In this document: in pieces, positions 44,125-54,022 of the stretch
Position numbering within the stretch: the stretch's first letter is position 1
Layout of the letters: every line of letters starts with the position of its first letter
NCBI GenBank assembly: GCA_028023455.1
Contig: JAQFVV010000230.1
Coordinates: 496,001-560,000 of the forward strand
Direction of reading: 5' to 3'
DNA: 64,000 nt
Source of the DNA: Epiperipatus broadwayi
Lineage: Eukaryota; Onychophora; Udeonychophora; Euonychophora; Peripatidae
Notes under the pieces: generated by a model
Databases searched by the model: none
Told to the model about the DNA's origin: nothing
What the model saw: the letters and a program-made list of their open reading frames with translations, nothing else
Position numbers and translations under genes: made by a program

Positions 44125-46149
44125 ATGGAGAAGAAATGGGTTTGTAAAATTAATGGTAAGAAAGTAATTTATAAGTGTAATGGAGAAGAAAGAATTAAAA
44201 GAATTTATAAAAGAGTAGTTAGGAAAGAAGAAATTGTTAAAATTGGGTTTTTGAATATGCAAGGTGGTAGGAAACCAGAAAAGTGGATGGAATTAAATAA
44301 AACAATTGTAAATGAAGAGCTTGAGGTATTAGCAGTAGTGGAAACACATTTAAAAGAAGAAGAAGAACCTATTTTGGAACAGTTGGTATGGCAGGGTATA
44401 AATAGAAAAGAAAAAGAAAAAAGGGGTGGTGGTATAGGTGTTATATCAAAAAAATATTTAAATATTGTTAAATGTCAAGAACACTTGTGGTTTGAAATAA
44501 GGTTGGGTAGACAAGAATGGATGGTGGCTATAGTTTATATAGCTACTGGAGATAGTCAAATTATATTGGAGTGGAATAGTAACATATACGAATGTTTAGT
44601 TAAGGATATACAAAGTTTTAAAGAAAAGGGGAAGAGAATAATGGTTATAGGGGATATGAATGGACATATTGAAGAAATTGATGATGTAGCTAATAAAAAT
44701 GGACAGCTTTTGAAGAATTTTTGTCAGAAAGTAAATTTGAGTATTGGAAATTTATTAAATATTTATGAGGGACAATACACATGGTCCAGAAATAATATAT
44801 TTCACACAATAGATTATGTATTGGTAGAGAAAGAGGGAATAAATAAAATACGGAAAATTAAGGTATTTGATAATGAAGAAAAAGTATGCACTAGTGATCA
44901 TAATTTCATTGTAATTGAAATGGTTAGTAATGTGATGGAGAATAGAAATAAAAGTAAAAATAATAGTGAAAGATGTGGATGGAGAGTAAATGATAAGAAT
45001 AAGTTGGAAGAGTATAAAATACAAGTTGAAGAAATAATGGAAGAGTGGGTTGGGGATGAGTATAAGGATTGGTGTAAGGAAGTAGAAAAAGTTGCAAATA
45101 GGGTTTTAGGTGAGAATATTGAAAAGAATAAAAGTAATAAAAAAATTAAAATTAGTAAAAGTGTAAAAGAAAAGAAAGAAGCATGTAGAGAATATAATTG
45201 TGCTATTAAGAATAAGGAAAGTGAAAAAGATATTAATGCTAAATGGGAAAAGTACTTAGAAAAGAAGAAGTTGGCTAAAATAGATATTTATAGAGAGAGA
45301 ATGAAATTGAATAGTAAATTGTTGGAGGATATTAATAAAAGTGGAAGAGATGGAAGTAAAAAATTTTGGAATTATATTAAAAGGAGAAATGTAGGGGGGA
45401 GAGAGTTAGTATTACTAGATGATGAAGGAACTGAGTGTAGTTCTAGAGAAGATTTAGAGAGAATCTTAAATAGTTATGTAATGAATATAGAAAAGATGTT
45501 AGATGTGAATGATAGAATATTAGAAAATATGAAAGAATATAGTAATGGGAATATTAGTTTTTCAGAAAATGAACTAAATGAGGTAGAGAAGAAATTGAAA
45601 AGTGGGAAGGCAAGAGGTTTAGATGGATGGGCAGCAGAGATGGTAATGAATTTAGGATATAGGGCAAAAGTAAAGTTATTATCCTGTTTTAATAAAATGG
45701 CACAGAATAGAGTTTTCCCAAGTAGTTGGAGTAATACAAGAGTAAGGTTATTATTTAAAGGAAAGGGTAAGGATCATAGAAAGTTGAATAATTATAGACC
45801 GATAGCGGTAACATCAGTTTTATATAAAGTTTTCTCGTATATGGTGGCTAGTAAAGTTGTAAAATGGATGGAAAGGAATAATGTAGTGGGTGAAATGCAA
45901 GGAGGTTTTAGATTAGATAGGCGTATAGGAGATAGTTTATTTGTAGTTACACAACTTATGGATATGAGTAGGAATGCAGATAAACAGTTATATATGAGTT
46001 TTATAGATATAGAGAAGGCATATGATAGAGTAAATAGAAATAGATTATGGATAAGTTTAGCAAATTTGGGAATGGATGAAGCTTTAATAGATATTATTAA
46101 GCATTTATTTTATAACGTCTTGCGTGCGATTATAATTACGATAGAATGA
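44125..46149 (+). pseudogene. LINE ORF2 part 1: APE endonuclease and N-terminal reverse transcriptase
   Basis: 674 codons; the last 15 or so derive from an insertion. The endonuclease has IGFLNMQ (40-46), ETH (73-75), 'VAIVYIA', GDMNGH (176-181), 'HTIDYVLV' (227-234) and TSDHN (256-260). These are the Mg-binding and catalytic positions of APE-like nucleases, all present. A Lys/Glu-rich linker of about 200 residues follows. RT then begins: 'KSGKARGLDGWAAEM' (492-506), 'NNYRPIAVTSVLYKVF' (555-570), 'QGGFRLDRR' (592-600) and 'YMSFIDIEKAYDRV' (623-636) with the first catalytic Asp. The frame is lost after residue 659, where a palindromic insertion starts at 46102. The first in-frame ATG is 44125; the frame is open further upstream, overlapping the ORF1 stop. 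Confidence 0.9.
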
Positions 46150-46236
46150 CAGCCTGTTAAGCTAAATTGCGCAGACGCTGTGAGAACATTCTCACAGCGT
46201 CTGCGCAATTTAGCTTAACAGGCTGTCATTCTATCG
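46102..46236. mobile_element. 135-bp insertion with a perfect palindrome and 14-bp TSD
   Basis: Flanked by TAGATATTATTAAG at 46088-46101 and 46237-46250. Left 35 bp are non-palindromic. Then two perfect 49-bp arms start ACGATAGAATGACAGCCTGT, with a 2-base loop (CA) at about 46187-46188; the last base or so of the right arm falls in the TSD. The insert is clearly GC-richer than its host. Insert plus one TSD copy is 149 bp, which shifts ORF2 by two bases. Without it the two RT halves would share one frame. The long TSD fits reverse-transcription-type insertion, but the perfect inverted repeat does not look like a normal SINE. Confidence 0.85.
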
Positions 46237-47003
46237 TAGATATTATTAAGAAATTATATGAAAATAATTATTATATATATCAATTAGAGAATATAGAATC
46301 AATTAAAGTTAAAAATGGTGTGGGACTAAGGCAAGGATGCCCTATGTCACCTATTTTGTTTGTGTTGTATTTGAGTGAAATGGAAAGAGCAATAGAAAGA
46401 TTAGGAAGAGGGATAGAGATACCGTTAATAGGTAGTAAGGGAGTATATATTTTGTCAGGTCTTTTTTTTGCAGATGATATATTTTTGTGTGCAGAAAAAA
46501 GAGAAGATATGGAAGTTATGTTGAGGACATGTGCAAGAGTGGGTAAAGAGATGGGGATTAAATTTAGTGAAGAAAAATCAAATATAATGATGGTTAATTT
46601 TGAGGAAAGAGAAGATGTAGAATTTTTATTGGGAGATATTAAGATAAGTGTGGTGAATAGATATAGTTATTTGGGAATTATTTTAAGTAATCAGAAAAAT
46701 TATTTGGATGAATGGGAGAAAAAATTGATAAATGAAGCAACGAAAAGAAAGGGATTGATAAAGAAATTAACAGTATTTTCATATAATAAATATGATGTAG
46801 CTAGAATTATATGGAAAGGAGTTGCAGTAGCAGGGTTAACATATGGTAATTATGCATTATATGTTAGTAAAAAGATATTAGATTATTTAGAAAAAGCTCA
46901 AAGGGAAGTAGGAAGACATGCATTGGATGCAGAAGTATGGACAGCAAGGGAGGCAATTCAAGGAGAAATGGGATGGTCAAGTTTTCATATGAGAGATGCA
47001 TAA
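46237..47003 (+). pseudogene. LINE ORF2 part 2: reverse transcriptase catalytic half
   Basis: Resumes at the second TSD with DIIKKLYENNYYIYQLENIE, then 'VKNGVGLRQGCPMSPILFVL' (RT motif B), 'GLFFADDIFLCAEKREDMEV' with the FADD catalytic pair at about 46467-46478, 'GIKFSEEKSN' and 'YSYLGIIL' (thumb entry). All core RT residues are present. It ends at a single TAA (47001-47003). The same frame continues directly, so this stop is the only other lesion in ORF2. The frame's nominal ATG at 46167 lies inside the palindromic insertion and is not a true start. Confidence 0.9.
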
Positions 47004-47552
47004 AGTAAAATGAAAATGTTTAGTAGATTGCAGTTTATGGATAATAAAAGAATAGCTAAAATAGTATTTAATTGGGTTATGAGTAAAGGGCAGGTAACAA
47101 GATGGGTGAGCAAGGTAATGCGCTATGCAAAAGATTTGGATAAAGAATTTATATCAGTATATTTGTACAAAAGATGGGATGATTGTGTTAAGAGGTTTAT
47201 TGAGTGTTATAGTAGTAAGGAATGGGATAAAAGAATAAATTTATTAATAAAGACTAGGGAGTTAGAGAGATGGAGAAATAGTATGGAGAGTAAAAAGAGT
47301 TTAAATATATATAGAAATAAACAGAATATTAGGTGTGTGTTAATATATGATAATAGTAAGGAAAGTAGTTTATTGTTTAAGGCTCGAACGGGATCTTTAG
47401 CTACAAAAGAATATACATGTAAATGGAAAAATATGGGTGATTTATTTTGTAAATTATGTAAGGAAGGAATTGAAAATATTAGACATTTGTTAATTGAATG
47501 TAAATGTTTGAAAAACAGAAAGGGTACATATAATGAAGTTGTGGAAAAATAA
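47004..47552 (+). pseudogene. LINE ORF2 part 3: C-terminal region with CCHC knuckle
   Basis: In the same frame as part 2, from SKMKMFSRLQFMDN to NEVVEK. Near the end, 'CKLCKEGIENIRHLLIEC' (about 47449-47502) gives C-x2-C-x8-H-x4-C, the C-terminal zinc knuckle of many LINE ORF2 proteins. 'LFKARTGSLATKEYTCKW' upstream is the usual run-up to it. The TAA at 47550-47552 is taken as the true end of ORF2, because the 3' UTR copies at 14.5 and 53.7 kb begin around there. Confidence 0.85.
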
Positions 47553-47810
47553 ATATGAAAAGAGTGATTATACAGAAAGTGAATTATTGGTTTTTATGCT
47601 GGGTTTGGGAAAAGATAAGGGGGATTTAGATATAAAGGTTATAGAGTTGACAAAAATTATGTTGTGGAAATGGGATAGAGCAGATTATGGGTAAATTTAG
47701 AGTGGGGAATGTAAAAGAAAGTGGCTAACAGGTTTATCTGGGCATAATTGCTGAGATATTCTTGACTTCGTTTAAGGAGAAGCGTTAATACATCACATCA
47801 CATCACATCA

Positions 47811-49005
47811 AACCAATCATCTTTTCTCTGGAACACACTGTATATAGAGGATATAAGCATTATTATTAAAAATATTGTCAATTTAGAAATAATTCCAGAA
47901 AACATTCATAATTTTCAATTTGTCTGGAATCTGTCTAAAACATCAGAAATAAACAATTCTTAACCCAATCTCATTTTGACAAATATTCCAGTAATATTCT
48001 TTAGACTTTTTCATAGTATTTTTCATTCTAAAACCAAACCATAACAAAATTGGAATTAATGAATTAATAAATAAACTCTATTATATCAATCATTTTAAAA
48101 TGAAAAATATAAGAACATTTTTAATTATACTATTACAAGTAAAAGGCCGTTCTGACCATGCTTCAAAAAGGAGCAATAAATTAGAAGTTATTAAATGCTA
48201 AATTTGCCACATGTTCATTGATAAGCTTTAAGCATTAATCTAGTGGTGCTTTTTATTTTATAGCTAATAATAATTGAGATATAATTTATTAACTAATATT
48301 AGATAGTTGGTTGGATTCTATGGTCCATCATTGAATGTCAATTAAAATACATACTTTAAACAACATCTTAAAGATGATGATGATAATTGTACAAAGTGTA
48401 TGATAACAAGTCATCTGGAAATTAAAGACTAAAAAGCTTCACCAGAATATCTTTAAAATCTTTTGCAATATTAATTTTCTTTAATATGGTTAGAATTCTA
48501 CACCAGATATAAGGCATCAATATGATAAATCAGGGCTAACTAATCTTAAGTAGTTCTAAGATTGCATTTAAAAACATTTATCCAAAAGCTACATCTTAAC
48601 AGATACAATAACTTATCAGAATTGGACACTAATCACATATATGTTTGCCACGAACTTTCAGAGCATGCATGTTGAATCAAAAAAGTGCAATGTCACTTTT
48701 TTGACACTCCTTATATTTGAAAATATGTGAATATACAATAATGTGGAAACACCAGATAATAATATCAAGATGATCAATTAGGGATATTGAAACATCTAAT
48801 AAGCATTCAATTTTAAATTGTTATTTTATTTTTTCACTTAGAAAAATAAGACAGTCCACACAAACCCTCACTACAGATTACATGTGGCTTGCAGGCTATG
48901 TTTTCAACAGTTCTGTTATAGATTATAAATGTGAACCATATTTGCTAAGTGCATAAGCATTTGGAAAGGTTTGCAATGACTCAAATTTTAACATTTACAT
49001 TTAAT
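47811..49005. other. No gene recognised
   Basis: The first 35 bp are the rest of a family E copy. Otherwise AT-rich without recognisable content. One short inverted pair 'AAAAAAGTGCAATGTCAC' / 'TTTTTTGA' near 48680-48705. Confidence 0.4.
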
Positions 49006-49009
49006 CATC

Positions 49010-49400
49010 AAAACATCACATGATCATTTTTTCTTATGAATACACAAGCTATTAAAACAGTAGCAATTTTTTCTATAGTAGTGCCATCTAGTGCAAGTTC
49101 TAGTAATCAATAGATGCTAGAAAGCTGTGCTTAACAATAGTTAAGTAAAAAAGGTAAAGATGGATGCTGAAGAGGGGATACATTATGGCATTCATCAGTA
49201 AGGAACATTGGTTCTGGTAGAAATGCATCTGGATCTTTAGAACTAACACACTTCCTCTTCAGCACCAATCTTTAATTTTTTTGTTTAACTATTATTATGC
49301 ACTACCTTCTAGCATTTTTTAGTTATTAAAACTTCTACTAGGTGGCATTATTAAATAGAAAAATTTGCTTCTGCATTCCCATTTAATATTCTTATGATTT
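49010..49400. mobile_element. Family A, decayed inverted pair
   Basis: 'AAAACATCACATGATCATTT' starts it, then 'GTGCCATCTAGTGCAAGTTC', 'GATGCTGAAGAGGGGATACA' and the inverse 'CTCTTCAGCACCAATCTTTA', ending 'CTACTAGGTGGCATTATTAA'. The GAAAC box is lost. Confidence 0.55.
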
Positions 49401-49879
49401 AAATTCAGTACACATGACTAGGGCTTCCAATCTAATGACATAAGGTTTGATGTATGATTTATTGGCTCTTTATAAGTTAACCTAAATGGATGCAGTTACC
49501 ATGACATTACCTATAAATTAGAGTCTTACTCTATGTCATTATGGAATAATGAGATTTCAAGTCGGAGCATATAATATTTACTTCCATCACCACAGTGGGG
49601 AAACATTTTTAAATGTTTTCTAACCATTATGTATACATAGATATAGATTATTTATTAGGATGGGCCACTTGGATAATACTAAATATAAAGTAATAATGCA
49701 TATTGGAGACTATTATGCCTGATTTTTGTAGGGTACCTTACTGAATCTTGAGTTCTAACTCCAAAATTAATTTTACAGCTTTATTTTTAATGAGAGTAAA
49801 AGAAAAATAGAAAACATATTTTTATAGTAAAGTTTTACATAGATAACACTATGTGACTGATTTATTCAATGAGATTACT

Positions 49880-50190
49880 CTATTTTTCCTACTAATGTGG
49901 TTTAATGAAGTGATAGAGGGATGATGACTTAGGATAACATTACATTTTTATTGTTTTTCTAATATTACATGCCTCTAGAGCAACTAACTATTTGACTTTT
50001 ATACTTATAATTTCCCTGTGTAGTTTAATGCAGTGGTACAGAGACAGACTTAAAAATAAAGAGCCCTGTATCAATTCTCAGTTAAGAAAAAAAAATTGAT
50101 TAGTGAATTAAACTGTTGTACTTAACTGGTCTCTTTGGGATTTGAATATCATTTAATCTCCCAGTTACTTAACCATATGATTATTTTGTA
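49880..50190 (+). repeat. SINE C, two units
   Basis: 'GTGGTTTAATGAAGTGATAG' (49897) and 'GTAGTTTAATGCAGTGGTAC' (50020) are tRNA-like heads in direct order. The second has 'CCTGTATCAATTCTCAGTTA' as a weak B box. Confidence 0.5.
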
Positions 50191-50580
50191 GAAAAACATC
50201 AGATCTCAGTTGTATACCAGGAATTTTACTTTCTTCATTTTTATCATGTTTCAAAAATACTTTTTCTTTATCGCTTTTTTTAAATATCTAATCATTATTC
50301 GTTTTACTATCATCCATTTTGTCCTATTCATATTCCTCAACAGCGACATCTCTGCACCTTTTATTTTTGTTTCTCCTAAGACCAAGTCATATGTGAGCAC
50401 AATGCTAAAATCAATACTATCATGATTGTTTTGCAACATTTAATTTTTTAAAAAAATACAATACTCTCTGAAAGCCCTCTTTAAAAATTGACAACGTTAG
50501 TCAATTATGCATAATATTGATTTAGTAACGTTATTTTTATATATCATTATTCAACTTTGTTATGAGAGACAATAGGTGAT
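50191..50580. other. No gene recognised
   Basis: Overlapping small ORFs on both strands at 50210-50439 are hydrophobic or low-complexity, without motif support. Confidence 0.4.
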
Positions 50581-50582
50581 TA

Positions 50583-50680
50583 AATAAACATTTAAACTGG
50601 ATTCCAAAAAATTATAGAAATCTAGAAAAAGAAACTACATATAAGATGGATGAATGAATTAAAGAAGTGACGCTTTGGAT
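50583..50680 (+). pseudogene. LINE C-terminal scrap
   Basis: 'TTTAAACTGGATTCCAAAAA' and 'TATAAGATGGATGAATGAAT' match the 13.05-kb LINE segment (LNWIPRD, VRWMDE). About 100 bp only. Confidence 0.6.
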
Positions 50681-51115
50681 CGGAGAGATTTTTATTCATT
50701 TGTAAATTGTAATTCATTTTCGTGTAAATTAATATTTCCCAAGATGCCACTGTGTAATAAAAAAGGTTGTCCTCAAAAATTATAATTATTAGAAATTTTA
50801 ATAATTAGATTTTGCAAACGAAAATAAATGCTTCGTTAAACCTCCCTTTTATTTAATTTTATGAATGGCGGGGGGAGGTAAAAATAAAGCAGTTTACTTG
50901 TTTCCAGTTTTTTTCTCCTGACTCATGATCAAAATATTTTGTCCTAATTGTTGAATAATGTAAAATTTGAAATAATTTTAAGAGTTCTAAAGTTGTTCTT
51001 TTAGTCATTAACTAAATATAGTGGTGTGATTTCATGTCAAACTAAAGAATTCCATGCTTTAAAATATTGACACTTAAAAAGTATCTGTCAATAAGCCAAC
51101 TTTTTTAAAAAAATA
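50681..51115. other. No gene recognised
   Basis: AT-rich with a G-run near 50870. Confidence 0.4.
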
Positions 51116-51120
51116 CATTT

Positions 51121-51477
51121 TTAGCAACTTATACACATATAGCAGCAATTCGTAAAAGAGGATGGCCACCCAAGAAAAGAAAAGATAAAATTTCTCGAAA
51201 AATGAATTTTGCAAAGACTATATAAATCAAGCTGTGAACCATAAATACGTTCCCGTATAGAAGGTGCTGACCTATTTTTTCTGAATATTTGATATTTTGC
51301 GATGCTTTCTTTTAACTTCTGCGGAAATCTTTTCTTTTCGAAATACTCAACACCATGTCTAGTTCTATCTCTCCAATATATTCTATTGCCTGCCGTATCT
51401 TCCCAATGGAAATAATTAGTATCATGCTTTTTTAAAGAGCTTCTTTTCCCCATGAAAATTGTGCACACATTTACCAT
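51121..51477 (-). CDS. Unrecognised 118-codon ORF, possible host exon
   Basis: The protein is basic and varied in composition, unlike most ORFs here. A second Met at residue 10 starts MGKRSSLKKHDTNYFHWED. Features: 'GNRIYWRDRTRHGVEYFEKK', a Lys/Arg-rich middle, 'RSAPSIRERIYGSQLDLYSL' and a hydrophobic, Cys-containing end. I know no family that fits. No signal peptide or clear membrane segment. No transposon motif, and it does not extend the LINE RT lying on the same strand beyond 51.77 kb, since a mini-SINE separates them. It could be an exon, a single-exon gene, a retrocopy or chance. Splice sites were not resolved. Confidence 0.35.
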   Translation of the reverse strand: MVNVCTIFMGKRSSLKKHDTNYFHWEDTAGNRIYWRDRTRHGVEYFEKKRFPQKLKESIAKYQIFRKNRSAPSIRERIYGSQLDLYSLCKIHFSRNFIFSFLGWPSSFTNCCYMCISC

Positions 51478-51614
51478 TAAAAAACCCTTTCAAAACATCT
51501 TGCACTATTGATTCATTTTACATGTCCAACCGAATTAAAAGGGTTTTTACAATTGTGGATTTTATAGTATCATATCCAGCAAGTTGAAGATATATAGATT
51601 GGTTTTATGATCTT

Positions 51615-51719
51615 TTTTTTCTCCATGTGTCATAGCATCAGCTGGGAAGCGAACCCGCTAACCCGGGACAACTGTTTGTAAAACAGCTATCGCTGACCTC
51701 TCGACCACCAATGCTTGAC
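51615..51719 (-). repeat. tRNA-derived mini-SINE, copy 4 with 15-bp TSD
   Basis: Exact flanks TGGTTTTATGATCTT at 51600-51614 and 51720-51734. The minus strand shows the A box in 'GGTCGAGAGGTCAGCGATAG' and the B box region 'GCGGGTTCGCTTCCCAGC', then 'GATGCTATGACACATGGAG' and an A-tail. Confidence 0.85.
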
Positions 51720-51769
51720 TGGTTTTATGATCTTGTCATTATATTTTTAAAGTTTTACAGAACATTCTT

Positions 51770-53345
51770 AAATGGAACTTTTCTTATGTTTTTATATTGT
51801 GCCAATAGGTGTCCAAATCTCACTTCCTTTAAATAAACTAGATAAAATAGCAGCTTTGTATAGAGTTAACTTAGTCACCATTATTATTTCCGTGATGAAA
51901 TACCCAATCTCCTTAATTTTCAAAAGCAGCTGTAGCACATTAGAGTCTGTGTTGTACCTCAATATCTAATTCCACCTCTCTATTTATAGAACTATGAACA
52001 TATTTGTTTTAGTTTACATTGTCATGTTAAGAACCATCCAACCTAAAAATGGATATGGATTTGTTTTTCTGTCACTGGCTGCTACATAAATTGAGTTATT
52101 AGAACAATGATTAGCAAATTATCATCTTTGGAAGACGAAAATAACATATGCATTAGCATACTGCAAATTCAAAAAAATGAACTTCTTGTTTTTACTTTCA
52201 AACGACTCAAATTAAAAATCCCATTATCACACCTATATCGCATCTTGATCTTGATTTCATTAAGCTATTTTCAAATAATTTCAATGATAATTATCATAAA
52301 AATTAAAAACAATATTGAAACAAGAAGATATCCTTCTGTAATACCAGTTTTTAGATCAAATACCTCAGATTTTCCACCTGTAATAATAGCATTTCCTCTC
52401 ATTTCATTATGTAAAAGCTGTATAATATGAATAAATTTTGGTGGACAACTAACTGATTTCACATTACTAAATGAAAGCTCTTAATCAATTTAATAAAAAT
52501 AATCTATAAATCACCTTTTGTTACTTTTTTTGCACTTGGGTCTCTAGTAACCATTTGTTTATGACTGGAAGCAAATTATTCAACAAAATATTTGAAAGGA
52601 CCTTTGTAGTACCGAATAATAATGATATTCAACCATAATTACTGCTAGTTTATGCAGTCCCTTGGAACAATAAAAGTATCATTAAGATCAGGTAGCACAA
52701 CTACATTGGTCCATATATTCCTAAAAAAATTTAATATTTTTGAAGTTACCAAAACATCATATGATCACCATTTCGTATGCTTACACAAGCCATTTATAAC
52801 AATAGAAAACTTTCCATACTAGTCTGGGGATATTGGATGAGTATGCACTGGATAGGGATTTTATGCTCATCCATTGATTATTAAGGTTTGCATTAATTGG
52901 CATTTTGATATGGAAAGTTTGCTACTGTTATTTTTGAAGTTAGCATAAAAACACCATATGTTTAAAACTTTTCCAGGTATTTCATCAGAACCTGCAGTCT
53001 TTCCATTTTTAGGATTACAAGTATCTGTTTTGACTTCACTAAGCTTATATCTTATATCTATTTTATCTTCTCATTTAGATTTGGACAATCAGTAAAAGTC
53101 ATCATCTCAATTCTTGCAACATTATTCAAAAGATGATCAAAATTCTTTTTCCACATATTCAAAATATTATGGTCATCATATAAAAGAGTGTTATTGTTGG
53201 ATTTAATAGAAGTTTGATATCATTTCTCAGGTCTATTTGTTGGGTTAGTGCATCAAAAATGATCTATAAGGACAACAATTATTGAATGTCTGTATCATCT
53301 TTGCAGTTTTAATTTGGTGATCATGTTAAAGCCTTTTTATTAGCA
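51770..53345 (-). pseudogene. Antisense LINE reverse transcriptase, decayed
   Basis: Read from 53345 downwards: 'LYDDHNILNMWKKNFDHLLN' (about 53190), 'NPKNGKTAGSDEIPGKVL' (about 53010; RT motif 'GKAxGxDxIP'), then 'TNVVVLPDLNDT' (about 52700), 'FIHIIQLLHNEMRG' and 'FDLKTGITEGYLLVSILF' (52430-52310; the 'GVKQGCVLxPxLF' motif), 'MRYRCDNGIFNLSRLKVKT' (about 52240) and 'TLYKAAILSSLFKGSEIWTP' (about 51850; 'LLYGSETW'). The order is that of a LINE ORF2, with many frameshifts. The FADD motif itself is not readable. Family A is inserted between the first and second blocks. Distinct from both other LINE families. Confidence 0.7.
52747..52932 (+). mobile_element. Family A insertion into the antisense LINE
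   Basis: TATTTTTGAAGTTA occurs at about 52733-52746 and 52928-52941 as a TSD. Contents: inverted 3' tip ('CCAAAACATCATATGATCAC' to 'GAAAACTTTCCATAC'), then a direct piece starting exactly at 'TAGTCTGGGGATATTGG' and running to 'TGGAAAGTTTGCTACTGT'. Confidence 0.75.
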
Positions 53346-53349
53346 ATTG

Positions 53350-53725
53350 AACTTTTAAGCATCACAGGATCACCTTCTGCTTACACAAGCTGTTAAGAGG
53401 CAAAACTCTCCATACAGTAGCATCACAAAGTAGAGATTAGTCTGGGGATATTGAATGAGTAGACACTAGATGGGGATTTTGTACACAAATCTTCTGCATC
53501 CAATTATTACTCTGGTTTGCACTGAATGGTACTATTATATGGAAAGTTTTACCTCATTGAATGTTCACCATCAGATCTCTATATTCATTATGAAATTCCA
53601 CATTTAAAATTTCTTATTCTGCCAATCAGAAACCAGTCTGGGGATATTGAATGAATAGGCACTAGATAAGGATTTTATGCACAAACCTTTTTGCATCCAT
53701 TGATTACTCTGGCTTGCACTGAAAA
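53350..53725 (+). mobile_element. Family A, two further copies
   Basis: Copy 53350-53565 has the same inverted-tip plus direct-core structure ('AAGCATCACAGGATCACC', 'GGCAAAACTCTCCATACAGT', 'TTAGTCTGGGGATATTGAAT'). Copy 53625-53722 starts at 'CAGAAACCAGTCTGGGGATA' and ends at 'GGCTTGCACTG', where a LINE tail begins. Confidence 0.65.
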
Positions 53726-54022
53726 CAGAAAGGTACATATAATGAAGTTATGGTAGAATAAATATGAAAAAGGTGATTATACAGAAAGTGAATTATTGGC
53801 TTTTATGCTGGGTTTAGGAAAGATAAAGGGGATTTAGATATAAAGGTTATAGACTTGACAAAAATTATGTTGTGGAAATGGGATGGAGCAGAATATGGGA
53901 AAATTTAGAGTGGGGAGTGGAAAATGAAGTGGCTAAAAGGTTTATCTGGGCATAATTGCTGAGATATTCTTGACTTCGTTTAAGGAGAAGCCACAATACA
54001 TCACATCACATCATCATCACAT
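53723..54022 (+). mobile_element. 5'-truncated copy of the 43.8-kb LINE
   Basis: Begins in the last codons of ORF2 ('AACAGAAAGGTACATATAAT', compare 47514) and runs through the 3' UTR to an (ACATC/ATC)n tail. About 300 bp. Confidence 0.85.

Larger units (their letters stand above)
43767..47810 (+). mobile_element. LINE retrotransposon, 5'-truncated, nearly intact ORF2
   Basis: About 4.04 kb: the end of ORF1, a 70-bp gap, ORF2, a 3' UTR of about 240 bp and a (CATCA)n tail at about 47790-47810. Two truncated relatives of the 3' end lie at 14.5 and 53.7 kb. The element sits inside family E. No convincing TSD was found. The sense strand is extraordinarily poor in C (some 60-base lines, for example 45121-45180 and 45301-45360, have none). 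An esterase-like ORF1 followed by an APE endonuclease-RT-zinc-knuckle ORF2 resembles CR1/L2-type elements, but the clade cannot be settled by eye. Confidence 0.9.

Noticed and set aside
50210-50439. Overlapping ORFs on both strands as an antisense gene pair
   Set aside because: Both are low-complexity and neither has a motif, start context or flanking coding signal.
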